This document shows, piece by piece, positions 31,334-42,693 of a stretch of 64,000 nt of DNA (position 1 is the first letter of the stretch; each line of letters opens with the position of its first letter). Made by a program: the position numbers and the translations under genes. The DNA comes from Dimorphilus gyrociliatus (lineage: Eukaryota; Annelida; Polychaeta; Dinophilidae), in assembly GCA_904063045.1 (NCBI GenBank), contig CAJFCJ010000001.1, positions 2,363,501 to 2,427,500 of the forward strand, written 5' to 3'. Under the pieces are notes generated by a model. That model saw only the letters and a program-made list of their open reading frames with translations. It was not told the DNA's origin and searched no databases.

Positions 31334-32732
31334 TTCAATTTTCATTCTCTTTTCTTTGCAGTATTAATTGTACGCTTTATAATATTAATAAGAATGATGA
31401 TGATAATAGACTTTATACATTTGTACAAGTGTAGATTGTTCTACTTTTACTCATTTTATTTTTTTTCTTTGGAAAAGAACTCAATAAAAAATAGTAATCA
31501 TTAATAGAGGAAACATAGCTATAATACATATAGGCCAAATTTAGTGAAAAGTATACGACATTTGTATTATTGACGGAGGTGGTTAGGAGGCCAATATTGG
31601 CCATAATCGATATAGTAAAACTTTGACACGGAAGTTTAAGCAGACGGGAGAAAAAAGAGAAAGTCTGGTAAGTTTACAGTATTTAAAGAATTATTAGGAT
31701 TTATTCTAATATCTAATTTAAATATTTATAATATTAGCAAACTTTATAAATATCTTGGACGATTATTATAATAAATAAGACTATAATTGCGGAATATGCA
31801 TCATATATTTCATTCCTTATCTTATTAATAGCTTGTATATTATAAAGCAAGAGAACAGCCTAAAACTACTTATTCCTATCTTAATCTCTTTCGGTCCATG
31901 TAAATATATATATATATATAAATTCATGTCATGAGCGTGTTATTATTCGATCTTACCATCGTTTTTTTTAATAATATTCTATAAGCTTTCATACATATGA
32001 TATACACAAAAAGATAAATAAACTAATTGTGCATTCAGTATTTATATATGCATTAGTTATCTATTAAATATTTCTATCTGACTGGAAAATCAGTAATAAA
32101 GAATATTTATTTACCTACAAAACTCTATTAATTACCAACTGGATGATTCATTATAAAATATTCCAGACATTGAATTAACATTCTCAACGTAATATCATTT
32201 ACTTTCTCTCTTTAGTTTTCTTTTTTAAATACGATAAATATATAGATTTCCCTTTAAATTATTATATTAATTAATTGATTTATTAATTAACTCTTTATTA
32301 CTGAATGATGGGAATAGAATGAACAAAAAAAAAGAACCTACCCATAAAAAAAAGAACATTTAACTTTTGTTTTTATACATTTTGGCGGTTAAAACGATAT
32401 GATAAGACACTTGAGTAGATTTAATACAATTATATCATTTGCATATTTAAATTTACTAGTATGTTATTATGTTTGGGTATTCATTTTAATCTTTGTAATA
32501 TCTATTTTTAATCTGTCATAGTATTAAAGAAATCGATTAAGATTTAACGTATGCTTTATATATATATATATATATATATATTTGTTAGTTTTCGTACGAT
32601 AGGCAACATTTTCAATATGTATTAAATAAAAATTTGTATGTTCTACGAAAGTAACAACACCTGATCTTTATGTTCTAGTTTTTATTACTTTTATCACTTT
32701 GATCTGATATTTATAGTTAAATTAAATAGACA
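30876..32732. other. intergenic between the two CYFIP genes
   Basis: AT-rich spacer with TA runs near 31036-31085 and 32556-32581 and a (TC)n tract at 31290-31328. No coding sequence or RNA was recognised. It contains the promoter of the second CYFIP gene, with no clear elements seen. Confidence 0.5.
31290..31328. repeat. (TC)n microsatellite
   Basis: About 19 uninterrupted TC units. Confidence 0.95.
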
Positions 32733-35700
32733 ATGAATATCCCACCTCCACCTCCGCCACCTCCACTTCCCGGTCAACAACTTACAAAGAACAAACCTGG
32801 ACAAATTCCATCAGCTCCTTCGCCATCGTCTACCTCGACTCTTGGCTATTCACCAACTCGTGCTGCTCCACAACCACCAGCTTCCCCTATGACTGCTGGT
32901 ATACCTGGACCTCCAGCCCCTCCCCCACCTCCTCCCCCGATGGATGCTTCTGCCCCGATTCAAAATCCTTCTCCTCCCCCTCCCCCAAATCTTCCACCTC
33001 CTGCAAGTTCTCCTCATCTTCCACCTACTCCAATATCCTCTCCTTCCTTTGCTGCCAATTCGCCAAGAATGATGAGCGCCTCTCAATCTGTTCCGAGATG
33101 TTCACTACCGCCTCCACCGCCTCCCCCACTATCCACCCTTCCTCATTCGCCTCCACCGAATATTCATTCTGTTCCATCGTCGTCACCTTCCGGTGGTGAT
33201 GCAAACAATAACGCTTTCGAATCGCCACCTATTTATCAGTCGATATCTGTGACAAGTACGCAAGATACGCTGGACGATTCTTTCGACGACGAAATCGAAC
33301 CAGCTAAAGAAGGAGCACAAGATGATCTACGTAAGAATATGGATTTACTAGATATTCTCCTAAGTTCAATTCTCCTAAATACGGACGGCAGTCCAAAATT
33401 TCAAACGGATATACAATCGACTTTGTCGGAAATCATTTATTACTTGGATAGTGGTACAGCCGACGAATGGAATGCAAAGCTATACATTTCTGATGAAAAA
33501 GAATATAATATGTTAACAATGGAAATAGTAAGTTAATTAATTAATTAATTATTTAAAAATCTCAGATTATCTCTCTTTTTTTTCTTTATTTATAGAAATT
33601 TATAACGGAAATGGTATGTAATATTAACATAGTAATAATATTATATAATAATAACAAAATAGCGTATGTTTAAATATAAAAAAGGGATACTTCCCTTCTA
33701 GTCCCTTCCCTTCTCTTCCCTCCCTTTATTGTATAAAATAGTATAATAGGGTCTGCTTTAAAAAATCTATTTTTATATAAATTATCGTTCAAAAGAAAAT
33801 CCTCTTGGAAGAAGGTGAAAGGCAAGCTTCAATGCTGTATACGTGGAGACCGTTATCAAAGGCAATTCCTAAAGTTTGTTGATAGTTTGTTTTATATAGA
33901 TTACAATCTAATTTATGTGTATTTACAACCGTTTATAGTTTACTTCCGGCGGTACGGGAGAGAGTAGTGAATTGTACAATTGCTGCTTAGAAGTTATGGA
34001 ACCTTATATAAATAAACTGCAAAAATTTAGAGATTTTGTAGTAAGTTTTCATCTTTAACGAAGGAAAATAAAAGAAAACATGTTTTTTTTTCTTTTTTTT
34101 TTTAAAAAAAAACAGATGAACGCCGTATCGAGATTCATTGAGATAATTGAGAAAATTCTACTTCAAAATACATTTGTTACTCAAAGCCTTAGAATACAAA
34201 TAGCGAAAACAGTGAATCTATTCGCTGTATTAGACGAGCTAATTAATTCAAAGACGAGCATCCTAAATGATTATACATTTTATAAGAGAGTTAAACAGAA
34301 TTTACACGGTACTGGAAGTAGTCAACAAGCTCTACCCGATGTTCATAATTTGGGAATATTCTTAGCTACTAAAAATCGTATATTTACAAAATTGAAAGAA
34401 GTTATTGATCATAAAAAATTAAAAGGATTCGAAGATTTCTTCTGCGATATAATAAACGAATGCTTATCATTATATTTTAATAAGCAATATTTTTCACCGT
34501 CTGATAAGCATGTATTAATTAAATTTGTTGCTTTTGGATTGTTTCTTATCGATTCGCAATTTGTCGACGCTACCAAATTGGATAAATTAAAGAAATTAAA
34601 TATTTCAAAGATTGATAAAGCATTCAAGAATGTTGAAACTTTACCATTGTATGGCGATATGGTTATTTCACCATTTCAATATGTTAGTATGACTAAACAT
34701 TTTGATCCGTCTAAGTGGACGCTCTGTATGAGCGAAGAGAGAAATCTTCAGGGTAATATCTCTAAAAGATCGGCGAACGTTCAGAGTGAAATGAATAATT
34801 TCATAACGAAACTTCGATATTTCGAAATAGAGAATAAAGGTATTGTGACAAAAAATAACTGTCAGAGGTTATATAAATTAGCAATCGAAGGATTACAATT
34901 ACTCTCTTCGTGGACGGCTTTGGTTACCGAAGTATTTTCTTGGAAACTTCACAAGCCGGCCGATTATACAGAAGAAATGAATAAAGCCCTCTCGTCCTGT
35001 CCGGATGAAAAGGAGAGAGATAGAATTCGAGTTCTTTTCGAAGAGACAAAGATTTACGAATACGCAACGAAACATAACTACGACGACGAAGAGAAGATTG
35101 CCCTTATTACTGTTATTGCTTCTATAAAGACCGTTCAAAAAGAGATGAAAGCGTATTCAAAAACTCTGTCGGAAGGTATTCGAAAGTCTATATACTATAG
35201 AACTCAGAAATTGATTAAGGAAGATCTTCGTGATACTCTAAGGAAAGCTGTAAAAAATGGAAAAGAAAAACTAAGAAATCTTCTTGTTTTTAGCCGAGAA
35301 ACAATTGGCCATTGGCCTCCAAATTACAATCCTAATTCAGATCCAATTTTACAAGGGAAAAAGATGAAAGACTTAGATTTATCAACAAACTCCGATACTT
35401 GCCAAACTACTGAACAAACTCATTTATTGCGAACTATACTTGAATATATTATTTCAAGTAATCCAACTGGTGTATTTGCTAAAAAGAACTTGGAGAAAGA
35501 TACTAGTTTGGCTATAGAGGATTTCCTGAGCGAATCTTTTCTTTGGGAGCAATTATTGAATTTTGATAGAACTTTAAAAAATTGTTGTGACCTTTCTCAG
35601 TTGTGGTTCAGAGAGTTTTTTATTGAGTTGGCTAAAGGCGAAAGAGTTCAATTCGAAGCCGAAAGCTCTATGCCTTTCATTCTAATTGATTTCCTTGTTG

Positions 35701-38112
35701 AACATAACAAATCGGAATATGTAGAGTACGTCTTCTACGCGTTTGATTTGTATAATGATAGTGCCGATTACGCTCTCAACGTTTTCAAGAAGAAGTTTCT
35801 ATACGAAGAGATTGAAGCGGAAGTGGATCTTTGCTTTGAACAGTTCTTATACAAACTGTGCGATCATATGTACAACTATTATAGGACACTAGCTGGAAGG
35901 TAGGAACTATAATATATATATATAATATATATAATTGTGAATATTTTCAGTTTAACGTTAAAATCATATTTGGGAAATCACGTGACTAAAAAATTAAGCA
36001 AAGATTTACGTATACACGCCAGAAGGAATTTCTTACCGCTTCTTAGTCAAACGAATATAAGAGTAAGTTATTTTAAAAGAATGTTAACTTATTAATTAGT
36101 TGAATAATTTTATTTTTTAATTAGCTATTAGGACGTAATATTGATCTAAAGAGAAGAATTTCACAAAGATTGAACATGTTCTTTAGTCGTTCGTTAGAGA
36201 ATGTTCTACACTATTTTGAATCGGTTAATTTACACACCATATGCGTAAGTATACAACATTACTTTATTTAATTATTAATTAAGTAATTAATTAGTTAATT
36301 ACTTCTATATATGATTATTATTATTTATAATTTTCCCTTCTCTTTCTACTTAGGAAATCGAAGGTATAATAAATGTTACTAAATTAGCTCATAAGCTTAT
36401 TTCCGAGCATATTACGCTTACTCCATTTGAACATCTTCTACAAATGGCAAGATATGATTCGAAAAGTGACAGATGTCGAATTGCTCAAAGAATTGTACAA
36501 TGCGTTACGGATGATTTACCACTTTACGCTTATAATACGTCAACGGCAAGATTTGTCATGTCGGAGATAAGATCGAAAACTGAAGAAGCTAGAATTAGTA
36601 AGGAAAAGGGAGGTAAAGAAGATAAAAGACGATTTATGGATCATAGAGATTCTTGGGGTAGTAAGGAGCTGGTAGACGCTTTTAGAATTATATATTTGCC
36701 ATACACTAACTTTATAGGATTACCACATGCCGTTAGCATTTGTAACTTTCTTGATTATGCTGGAATAAGCTATTTACTAGAAGAATGTGTGAAATTTATT
36801 GAAAAGTCTCTAAACGATATTATAATGCCGTTTGTTCGGTCCATTAAGAAAGCGTTACCACCAGAGGGAATAAAACTGCCTAGGTACATTACTTTTATAG
36901 GAAAGAATGATAATAATTAATAATTCTCTTCCAACAGATACGAATATGGTCACGTTGGCGCGTTCACTAAATTTAGAACGGCTTTTGTTCATATACTTAA
37001 ATTCGATTTATCGGATTTGTACGAAGCTTTAGCGGGAGCCGGAAATTGTTTAGCATTCTGTCTAATTATTACGGAAAATGTATTTGTAAATGAAACTAAT
37101 AGTATTAGATTGGGTGGATATTTTTGTAATAATTTACCTACACCCTATATTGAACAAGATGAGAAATCAACTCATTCGAAAAAGAAAGCGGAAGCGTTAA
37201 AGAAATTGAAATACGAGAATAAAAATTGCTACGTTCGATTTGTTGCCGAAAATTTTAAGGAATTAAGCGACGATAGAAAGAAGTTAGTTAAACAGAATGA
37301 ATTATTAGAAAGAGAAAAATTAGTTTGCGGATTGAATATTTTCCCAAAAATTTTGGATAAATTAAAAAAGAAATTATGCCAAGAGAACGATAAGGATTTA
37401 TGGTTTGGAGATGAACCGGAAAATGGTATAATGCATATAACGAATTGTTCAGAATTTTATAGAGTTTGGAGTGTTTTACAATTCGTTTTCTCAATACCAA
37501 CAATGTCGGCCCACGCCGAAACTGTCGAGTAAGAATCTTGGTTTTTTCTTCTTCTTTTTTTTTATATATAGATCAATACATATAGTTTCTATTATTTTCT
37601 TCAGGGCATTGTACGGCGATGGTCTACAATGGATGGGATGTTCGCTTATACAACTTTTAGGACAGGAAAGGAAATTTGAAGTATTAGATATTTCCTATCA
37701 TATTGAGAAATTATACGAACCAGCTAAAGGCGGTACTAAAAATAAAATGAATGATCAAATGGTAACTTTAAAATTGATTCTATAATTAGATATTTAACTA
37801 GTACAAATGTAATTTAATCTTCTTTATTTTGCTTTTTTTTAACAGTATAATAAGTTAATGCAAAGAATTCGAGCAATGCATAAAATAAATAGTGAAATTT
37901 TTGGTATTGTTGGAAAGTACTGCTGTACTCAATCTCAACCGAAAGAATCAATTAAAAATCAGTTTGAGACCCCTTTAGAAAATGTTCATCATTTCGATCC
38001 ACCTTTGGAGATTGACTTAGATCAATCGTCGGCAATCTCAATAAAAACTTCATTAAATGTGGTATCGGATGAAGTTGAACCTCCAAAACAAAAGGTTGAA
38101 ACTGAAGTTTAG
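32733..38112 (+). CDS. divergent CYFIP paralog with an N-terminal polyproline arm
   Basis: Eleven exons: 32733-33527, 33596-33613, 33796-33873, 33939-34040, 34116-35899, 35951-36062, 36125-36244, 36354-36883, 36938-37528, 37605-37761 and 37846-38112; 1517 aa. Exon 1 opens MNIPPPPPPPPLPG and has four further runs of 5-7 prolines within the first 150 residues, typical profilin/EVH1/SH3 ligands. It then runs into a CYFIP-like N-terminus (IYQS, later LSEIIYYLDSG) and joins in phase to [26 protein letters not shown] landmarks continue: [62 protein letters not shown] and LLGRNIDLKRRI. The VCA-holding LHVFW segment is replaced (RIAQRIVQ, about 1043), and the Rac A-site Met is Lys (ELAKGERV). The C-terminus is a new acidic tail, not the FQPP end. 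A modified actin-regulatory scaffold is inference. Confidence 0.88.
33596..33613 (+). other. candidate 18-nt microexon
   Basis: Six codons (KFITEM) flanged by TATAG and GTATGT, phase 0 on both sides, lie between exons 1 and 3 of the polyproline CYFIP gene. Skipping it would also keep frame, so it may be alternative. It sits where canonical CYFIP joins its first two exons. Confidence 0.5.
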
Positions 38113-38376
38113 AAAGTAATGACTATAAAAAAAACAACAACAACAATAGAATAAACTACTTTTATCTCTTTCCATAAAAATTTTTACAAGTATTCATCTT
38201 ATCTAACTCTTATATACTTTCTATCCATCTTCTTTCTCGTCCCTGCTCTCTCTCTCTCTTTCCTCCCTCAATTTCTGCCTATCTGTCTTATATATCTATT
38301 TATCTATCTCTTAACCACCTTTTTAATTAACTTAATAACAAAAACTGTTTTATTATGAAAGCCTATGGCTATGTTT

Positions 38377-38411
<35 letters not shown>

Positions 38412-38648
38412 AACTAGTCATAAACAAAGTACATGTATAATAAAAGAAAAAAAAATTATTGAAATTAATATTTTTTACTATTTTCATATATTTTTTTATG
38501 TGTTTTAATCTCATTAAAAGGATGTATAGTTCAACTTGGATAACATTGTTTTCGTAGTACATTCACCTAGCGGAATTTATAATTGGTTTATGGCAACTGA
38601 TCTTCCGCCATATTTGATAATATTTTTAGGCCAAAAGGTTGTTGTAAA
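38113..38648. other. intergenic, pyrimidine-rich
   Basis: 3' flank of the second CYFIP gene with TC-rich stretches, then the acetyltransferase promoter. No gene was seen. Confidence 0.5.
38376..38408. repeat. (TC)n microsatellite
   Basis: Uninterrupted TC repeat ending in a T run. Confidence 0.9.
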
Positions 38649-39320
38649 ATGTCGTCATCATCAAAATCTGGTAGTATACGTTTAATGAGAAAGGAGGAGG
38701 AGGCCGATTTACGGTGGCGAACTTTTATCTATCTTAGATTCAAGAATATTTTTCCATCATTTTTCAAAACCTGGCATAAGATGCCAGTCCTGTGGATTTA
38801 CTATATCCTGTTGGCTGTTATTATGCAGAAATACCTTTACTATTCATTTATAGTCTCAGTAATATCTTCGTATCTTGTGATTATAGGTTATCATTTTTCT
38901 TCGTTCGTATTGGTGTTGAATTGTCTCCAGTGGTTTAAAAATCATTATTTCGACCTATTTGACCACTATCAGAAGATAGAAAAAGCAGGTGTCTTTGTAT
39001 ATGCCGACGAGGATGACAAACCAGCAGGAGTATTCATATTAGTACCAAAAAATTCTACTACTCTAAACATTCATAGCGTAAGAGTGAAAGAAGAATATAG
39101 AAGAAGGGGAATTGGAAGAAAGATAATGGAATTCACTAAGGAATATGCAAAAAAGGAAAATTTTAAAATAATTTCACTAACGACATCCACCTTGAATGTG
39201 GTATCAAATAAATTTTATCCCACTATAGGCTTTGAAAAACAACCAAAAACAGATATTTTGATAACAACCCTTCCGTTTGTCTACTTTTACTATTTAACCT
39301 ACAATTACTACGTGAGATAA
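38649..39320 (+). CDS. NAT8-like membrane N-acetyltransferase
   Basis: Single exon, 223 aa. A hydrophobic hairpin at about 45-95 (IYYILLAVIMQKYLYY and the following helix) anchors it to a membrane. A GNAT catalytic domain follows, with the acetyl-CoA loop VRVKEEYRRRGIGRKIM (R-x-x-G-x-G type) and a typical last strand and helix (NVVSNKFYPTIGF). NAT8/CML proteins are ER/Golgi enzymes that acetylate cysteine S-conjugates or lysines of transit proteins. Length and layout (227 aa in human NAT8) agree. The substrate is not determinable. It converges with the LicD-family gene about 100 bp away. Confidence 0.88.
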   Translation: MSSSSKSGSIRLMRKEEEADLRWRTFIYLRFKNIFPSFFKTWHKMPVLWIYYILLAVIMQKYLYYSFIVSVISSYLVIIGYHFSSFVLVLNCLQWFKNHYFDLFDHYQKIEKAGVFVYADEDDKPAGVFILVPKNSTTLNIHSVRVKEEYRRRGIGRKIMEFTKEYAKKENFKIISLTTSTLNVVSNKFYPTIGFEKQPKTDILITTLPFVYFYYLTYNYYVR

Positions 39321-39424
39321 AAGTTCCAAAGTTTCTAGCATTTCTGAGATTTTAAAGTTTTCTTGCTAACACAGCTAATATATTTTACAATTTTGATAAC
39401 ATTTATTAAGAAAATAAATGGAAT

Positions 39425-40459
39425 TTAAAGGCAGTTAATGACTTGTATAACTTTTCCATTCTTTATAAGACTTTCCCGGCAATTGTTGATTGTTTCAACT
39501 TTTTTTACAAATGGAAAGAATTTATGTAAACGACTGCAGTCAATTTCTGTAAGAGTTTTATTACTACTCTTCTCCTCCTTATGACTCCAAGAAGCACCTT
39601 TGCACATTTTATAATTGAACAAATTACTAACAATAGCCGTATAATTTGATGGTACAGGCAACAGCCAATTCCAGAACATCCTATTCTTCACCGGTAGGAA
39701 ATGTTTTAATTGGAAATAACGCAATTTCTCACTGACGCTTGCATCATCTATAAATATCATGTTATTGCTTAATATCTTATAAAAAAATACATCAATCATT
39801 GGCCATTTCTCCAAGCGTGAATCCTTTCCAGGTATAGGCATGCTTCTATTCCAGTGGAATATCTTAAACCATCTCTTCCTTCTAAAGAGTTGAGTCAATC
39901 CTCCTCGTGTTGAATAAGATACCGCTCGGAAATCTGGCATTGAGTTAAATATCGCTAATAATAATTGTTTCTTTTCAATTGGTACTAGAATATCAGTATC
40001 ATCATCCCAAGGGATATGACCTTGATGCCGTATAGATCCTAATAAGGATCCGTGATATAACATGAACGTTATATTATTTGCCATTAAAGTCGAATAAACC
40101 CTTTCAAGAAGTTTGTAATACCATAAAAATGTAGTCCTATTGAAAACAGGTTGAATTTCACAAAGCCAACGGGGATTATATTTATGATTTGCAAGTGTAA
40201 ACCAGATTTGAAATATCTCGTCTGTGTTGAATGTATTTTTGTTATATTTCAATTGTTTTCCATCGCTACTATTTCGGAAATCCTCAACTGATATATATTT
40301 CATAAGCAACGAATCGCTTATTTCCTTTTCAATATCTTTATTATCATAACTTTCCAAAATATCTGGTAATCTATTCAGTAATAGACAAGTGAGTAAAATA
40401 CTAACTGACAGTAAAAGAACATAGACTGCCTTTCGCTTTATTTTTCTATATATATACAT
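39425..40459 (-). CDS. LicD-family (fukutin-related) type II membrane transferase
   Basis: 344 aa from ATG at 40459. The start was chosen because a splice acceptor (TTCTTACAG) lies just upstream, implying a 5' UTR intron. The N-terminus has a basic cytosolic patch (KIKRK) and one helix (AVYVLLLSVSILLTCLLL), the layout of a Golgi type II enzyme. The catalytic signature is GSLLGSIRHQGHIPWDDDTD, the LicD/fukutin nucleotidyltransferase motif with an Asp cluster for metal. Later NRMFWNWLLP and Cys-containing C-terminal segments follow. Animal relatives transfer phospho-alcohols such as ribitol-5-phosphate or phosphocholine to glycans. The exact donor is unknown. Confidence 0.87.
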   Translation of the reverse strand: MYIYRKIKRKAVYVLLLSVSILLTCLLLNRLPDILESYDNKDIEKEISDSLLMKYISVEDFRNSSDGKQLKYNKNTFNTDEIFQIWFTLANHKYNPRWLCEIQPVFNRTTFLWYYKLLERVYSTLMANNITFMLYHGSLLGSIRHQGHIPWDDDTDILVPIEKKQLLLAIFNSMPDFRAVSYSTRGGLTQLFRRKRWFKIFHWNRSMPIPGKDSRLEKWPMIDVFFYKILSNNMIFIDDASVSEKLRYFQLKHFLPVKNRMFWNWLLPVPSNYTAIVSNLFNYKMCKGASWSHKEEKSSNKTLTEIDCSRLHKFFPFVKKVETINNCRESLIKNGKVIQVINCL

Positions 40460-40848
40460 TGATTCTAATCTGTAAGAAAAAAAGAAAACAAACGATTTTC
40501 TTGTGTTAAACTTATGAACAGAAGAGGAGAATACAAAAAAGATAGAAAGTATAAGCAACTTAAACTATTCAATTTGAATATAGTATAAACAATTTATTGT
40601 AACAGTTAAAATAAATAACAATTCATTCATTATTTTAAGATGAGTTTTTCAAAGAGAATTCTTGATAAAATGCCTTCTTACAGTATATATATTTATATAT
40701 AATAATTTAGCAGGAGCCTACCATTAGAGAAGAATACAGCTGGAATTTGAACTTGATCATTAAGTACCCAAAAAGCTATAATAATTGACTCTTTAATAGA
40801 ATGAATTATGTACCAGCATTTACATATAATATACAGTAGATGTAAACA

Positions 40849-40851
<3 letters not shown>

Positions 40852-40883
<32 letters not shown>
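40852..40883. repeat. (TA)n microsatellite
   Basis: About 16 TA units. Confidence 0.95.
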
Positions 40884-40884
<1 letters not shown>

Positions 40885-41285
40885 CGTATAGAATACACTT
40901 AGATACCAAGATAATCAAAATAGGCCTATAGATATCCTGTGTAATTTCTACAATACCGCTATAATTTACCAAGGATGATTTCTTATTTATCTTTACAGTT
41001 TGATTGGTAAATAGATAGAATTACTCACCTTTTATGAGATATTAAAAATTGTAAACTAATTTTTTCTCCTAAATTATAGTCTACAACTTTTTTTATTATG
41101 AAAAAACGATGATACTTTTGAAAAAAAAACAAGCTAATCAATATAAACATGTTTCCATTCTTTTAGAATTTTCAGACGACTTACCAATTTTTCCAGCACT
41201 TGTATATCAACATATTTAAATCTGCTTTTGTACGTACATATATGATTGAAGACAGTTTGAAAGAAAGTGTCTTTTTGAAGTATAC

Positions 41286-41401
41286 AGAGAGAGAGAGAGA
41301 GAGACAGAGTGAGGGAGGGAGAGAGAGACTAGCACGTTATATGCACGCGCGCGCGCGCGCACACACTGATATATATATATACAGTATATATATATATATA
41401 T
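41286..41401. repeat. compound GA / CG / CA / TA microsatellite
   Basis: (GA)n at 41286-41330, then (CG)n at 41345-41360, a short CA run, then TA runs to 41401. The alternating CG run stands out in this AT-rich DNA. Open frames in this stretch are artefacts of the repeat. Confidence 0.9.
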
Positions 41402-42259
41402 ACACATGTACAAACATAACAGAAAAGAGAAACAAGCCTACGCATATTGAAAAAAATAATTAGAAACCTGAATCCTTTAAACAAAAGTTTTAGTTAAATC
41501 AGTTGAAGTGAAATTTAGGCAATCACGATCGAATTCAACTTAAAAGCTGTTCACCAAAAGGCAAATTTTTGTTCTATCCTGGAAATATACTAGCTATTTT
41601 ATCATTTATCACTATCTATAACAGTTTCTTCTCATTTTCTACAGTACCTATTCGATTATGAAATAGAATGCCTACTGGTAGTATAGTAGAAGTATAAAGC
41701 CAAATGTTGTTCTACATTTTGCCTATAAAAAGTTGTTTGTAATTCTCAATGGGCCTAGTAGAGGATTATTCATGTCTCTTTAGTTAAACTGTTTGTATTT
41801 TTATGCATAAACATATATTTTTCGAGAGTGTATATTGTAAAGAAACAATTGGGATGCTTATAATTTAGTAATATAATATACTCTAGATTATAATATTGAA
41901 AATTTATCAACAAGGAATTGTAATGGAAACTGTAAATTATTCTTCTATTTTTATTCTAACAAATCTTTCATCGCTCCAAATTTTTTTATTTAAAAAAAAA
42001 AATGTACAGTCTCTTTTTTTCCGATTGTTGCAAGATTTCCTCGTATAGATTTAGCATCTACAGATGTCGCTGTTTTAAGTTTTCGTAATATCATCAGATT
42101 AGCTATACTTGCGCATTTATTGTGCTTTTGTCTATACTATTCAATAATTGACAATGATTTAGTTATGATTTATTATATGGTAAATTATTATAAAAGTCTT
42201 TAATTTACACCTTGGATCATCCACTTAAAATATTAAAGATAACTACAGTTAAACGAGCT

Positions 42260-42693
42260 CTGGTTCATATGAAGCCAAACGTTGCTATTCAACAATTGAA
42301 TGCAATTTTAATAACGAGATCAGATAACAACATAATGAATACTAGAATTGTTGGAAAAATAAATACATTGTTCGATAATTATAGAAAATTCCGAATCATA
42401 TTATTTCATCAATCTTTGGAGATCATATTTTATAGAAACGTCACTAACTACTGAATATGGTTTTATACATTTAGGTGAATACTAATACTTTGAGCACAGT
42501 TATTCTTGATTGTAGAATATCTGGGAAAAGACTTGTGTTTGATATTAAAATCATTAACAAACAAGTTTTGACTAAAAATCTTGACTTTGAAAGAAATATT
42601 CAAGTGTTTGTTTGTGGAAAATTTAGAGAAAGATCCTGGAAATTGATCAGTTTTCAAGTAAAAATGTATGTTGTAAGGCTTCTTCAGCTGTAA
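42260..42693 (+). CDS. putative small OB-fold protein
   Basis: Two exons are proposed: from an ATG near 42260 (in MKPNVAIQQL) to about 42439, then 42475-42693, joined in phase 0 over a 35-bp intron (GTCACT...TTTAG). That intron is very short, so the join is uncertain. The product, about 130 aa, has an alternating beta pattern (TRIVGKINTLFDNYRKFRII, STVILDCRISGKRLVFDI, NIQVFVCGKFRERSWKLISF) like single OB-fold proteins such as RPA3, RMI2 or TEN1. I cannot say which. Its last 47 bases run antisense over the final codons of CDC7. Confidence 0.4.

Larger units (their letters stand above)
40460..42211. other. intergenic, rich in simple repeats
   Basis: Holds the presumed non-coding first exon of the LicD-family gene, TA repeats and a compound microsatellite at 41286-41401. 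No coding gene is supported. Confidence 0.5.

Noticed and set aside
32850-33228. Minus-strand Arg/Trp/Gly-rich frames
   Set aside because: They are the reverse of proline codons in the polyproline exon.
41200-41463. Frames on both strands with Arg-Glu or Leu-Ser repeats
   Set aside because: Produced entirely by the compound microsatellite.
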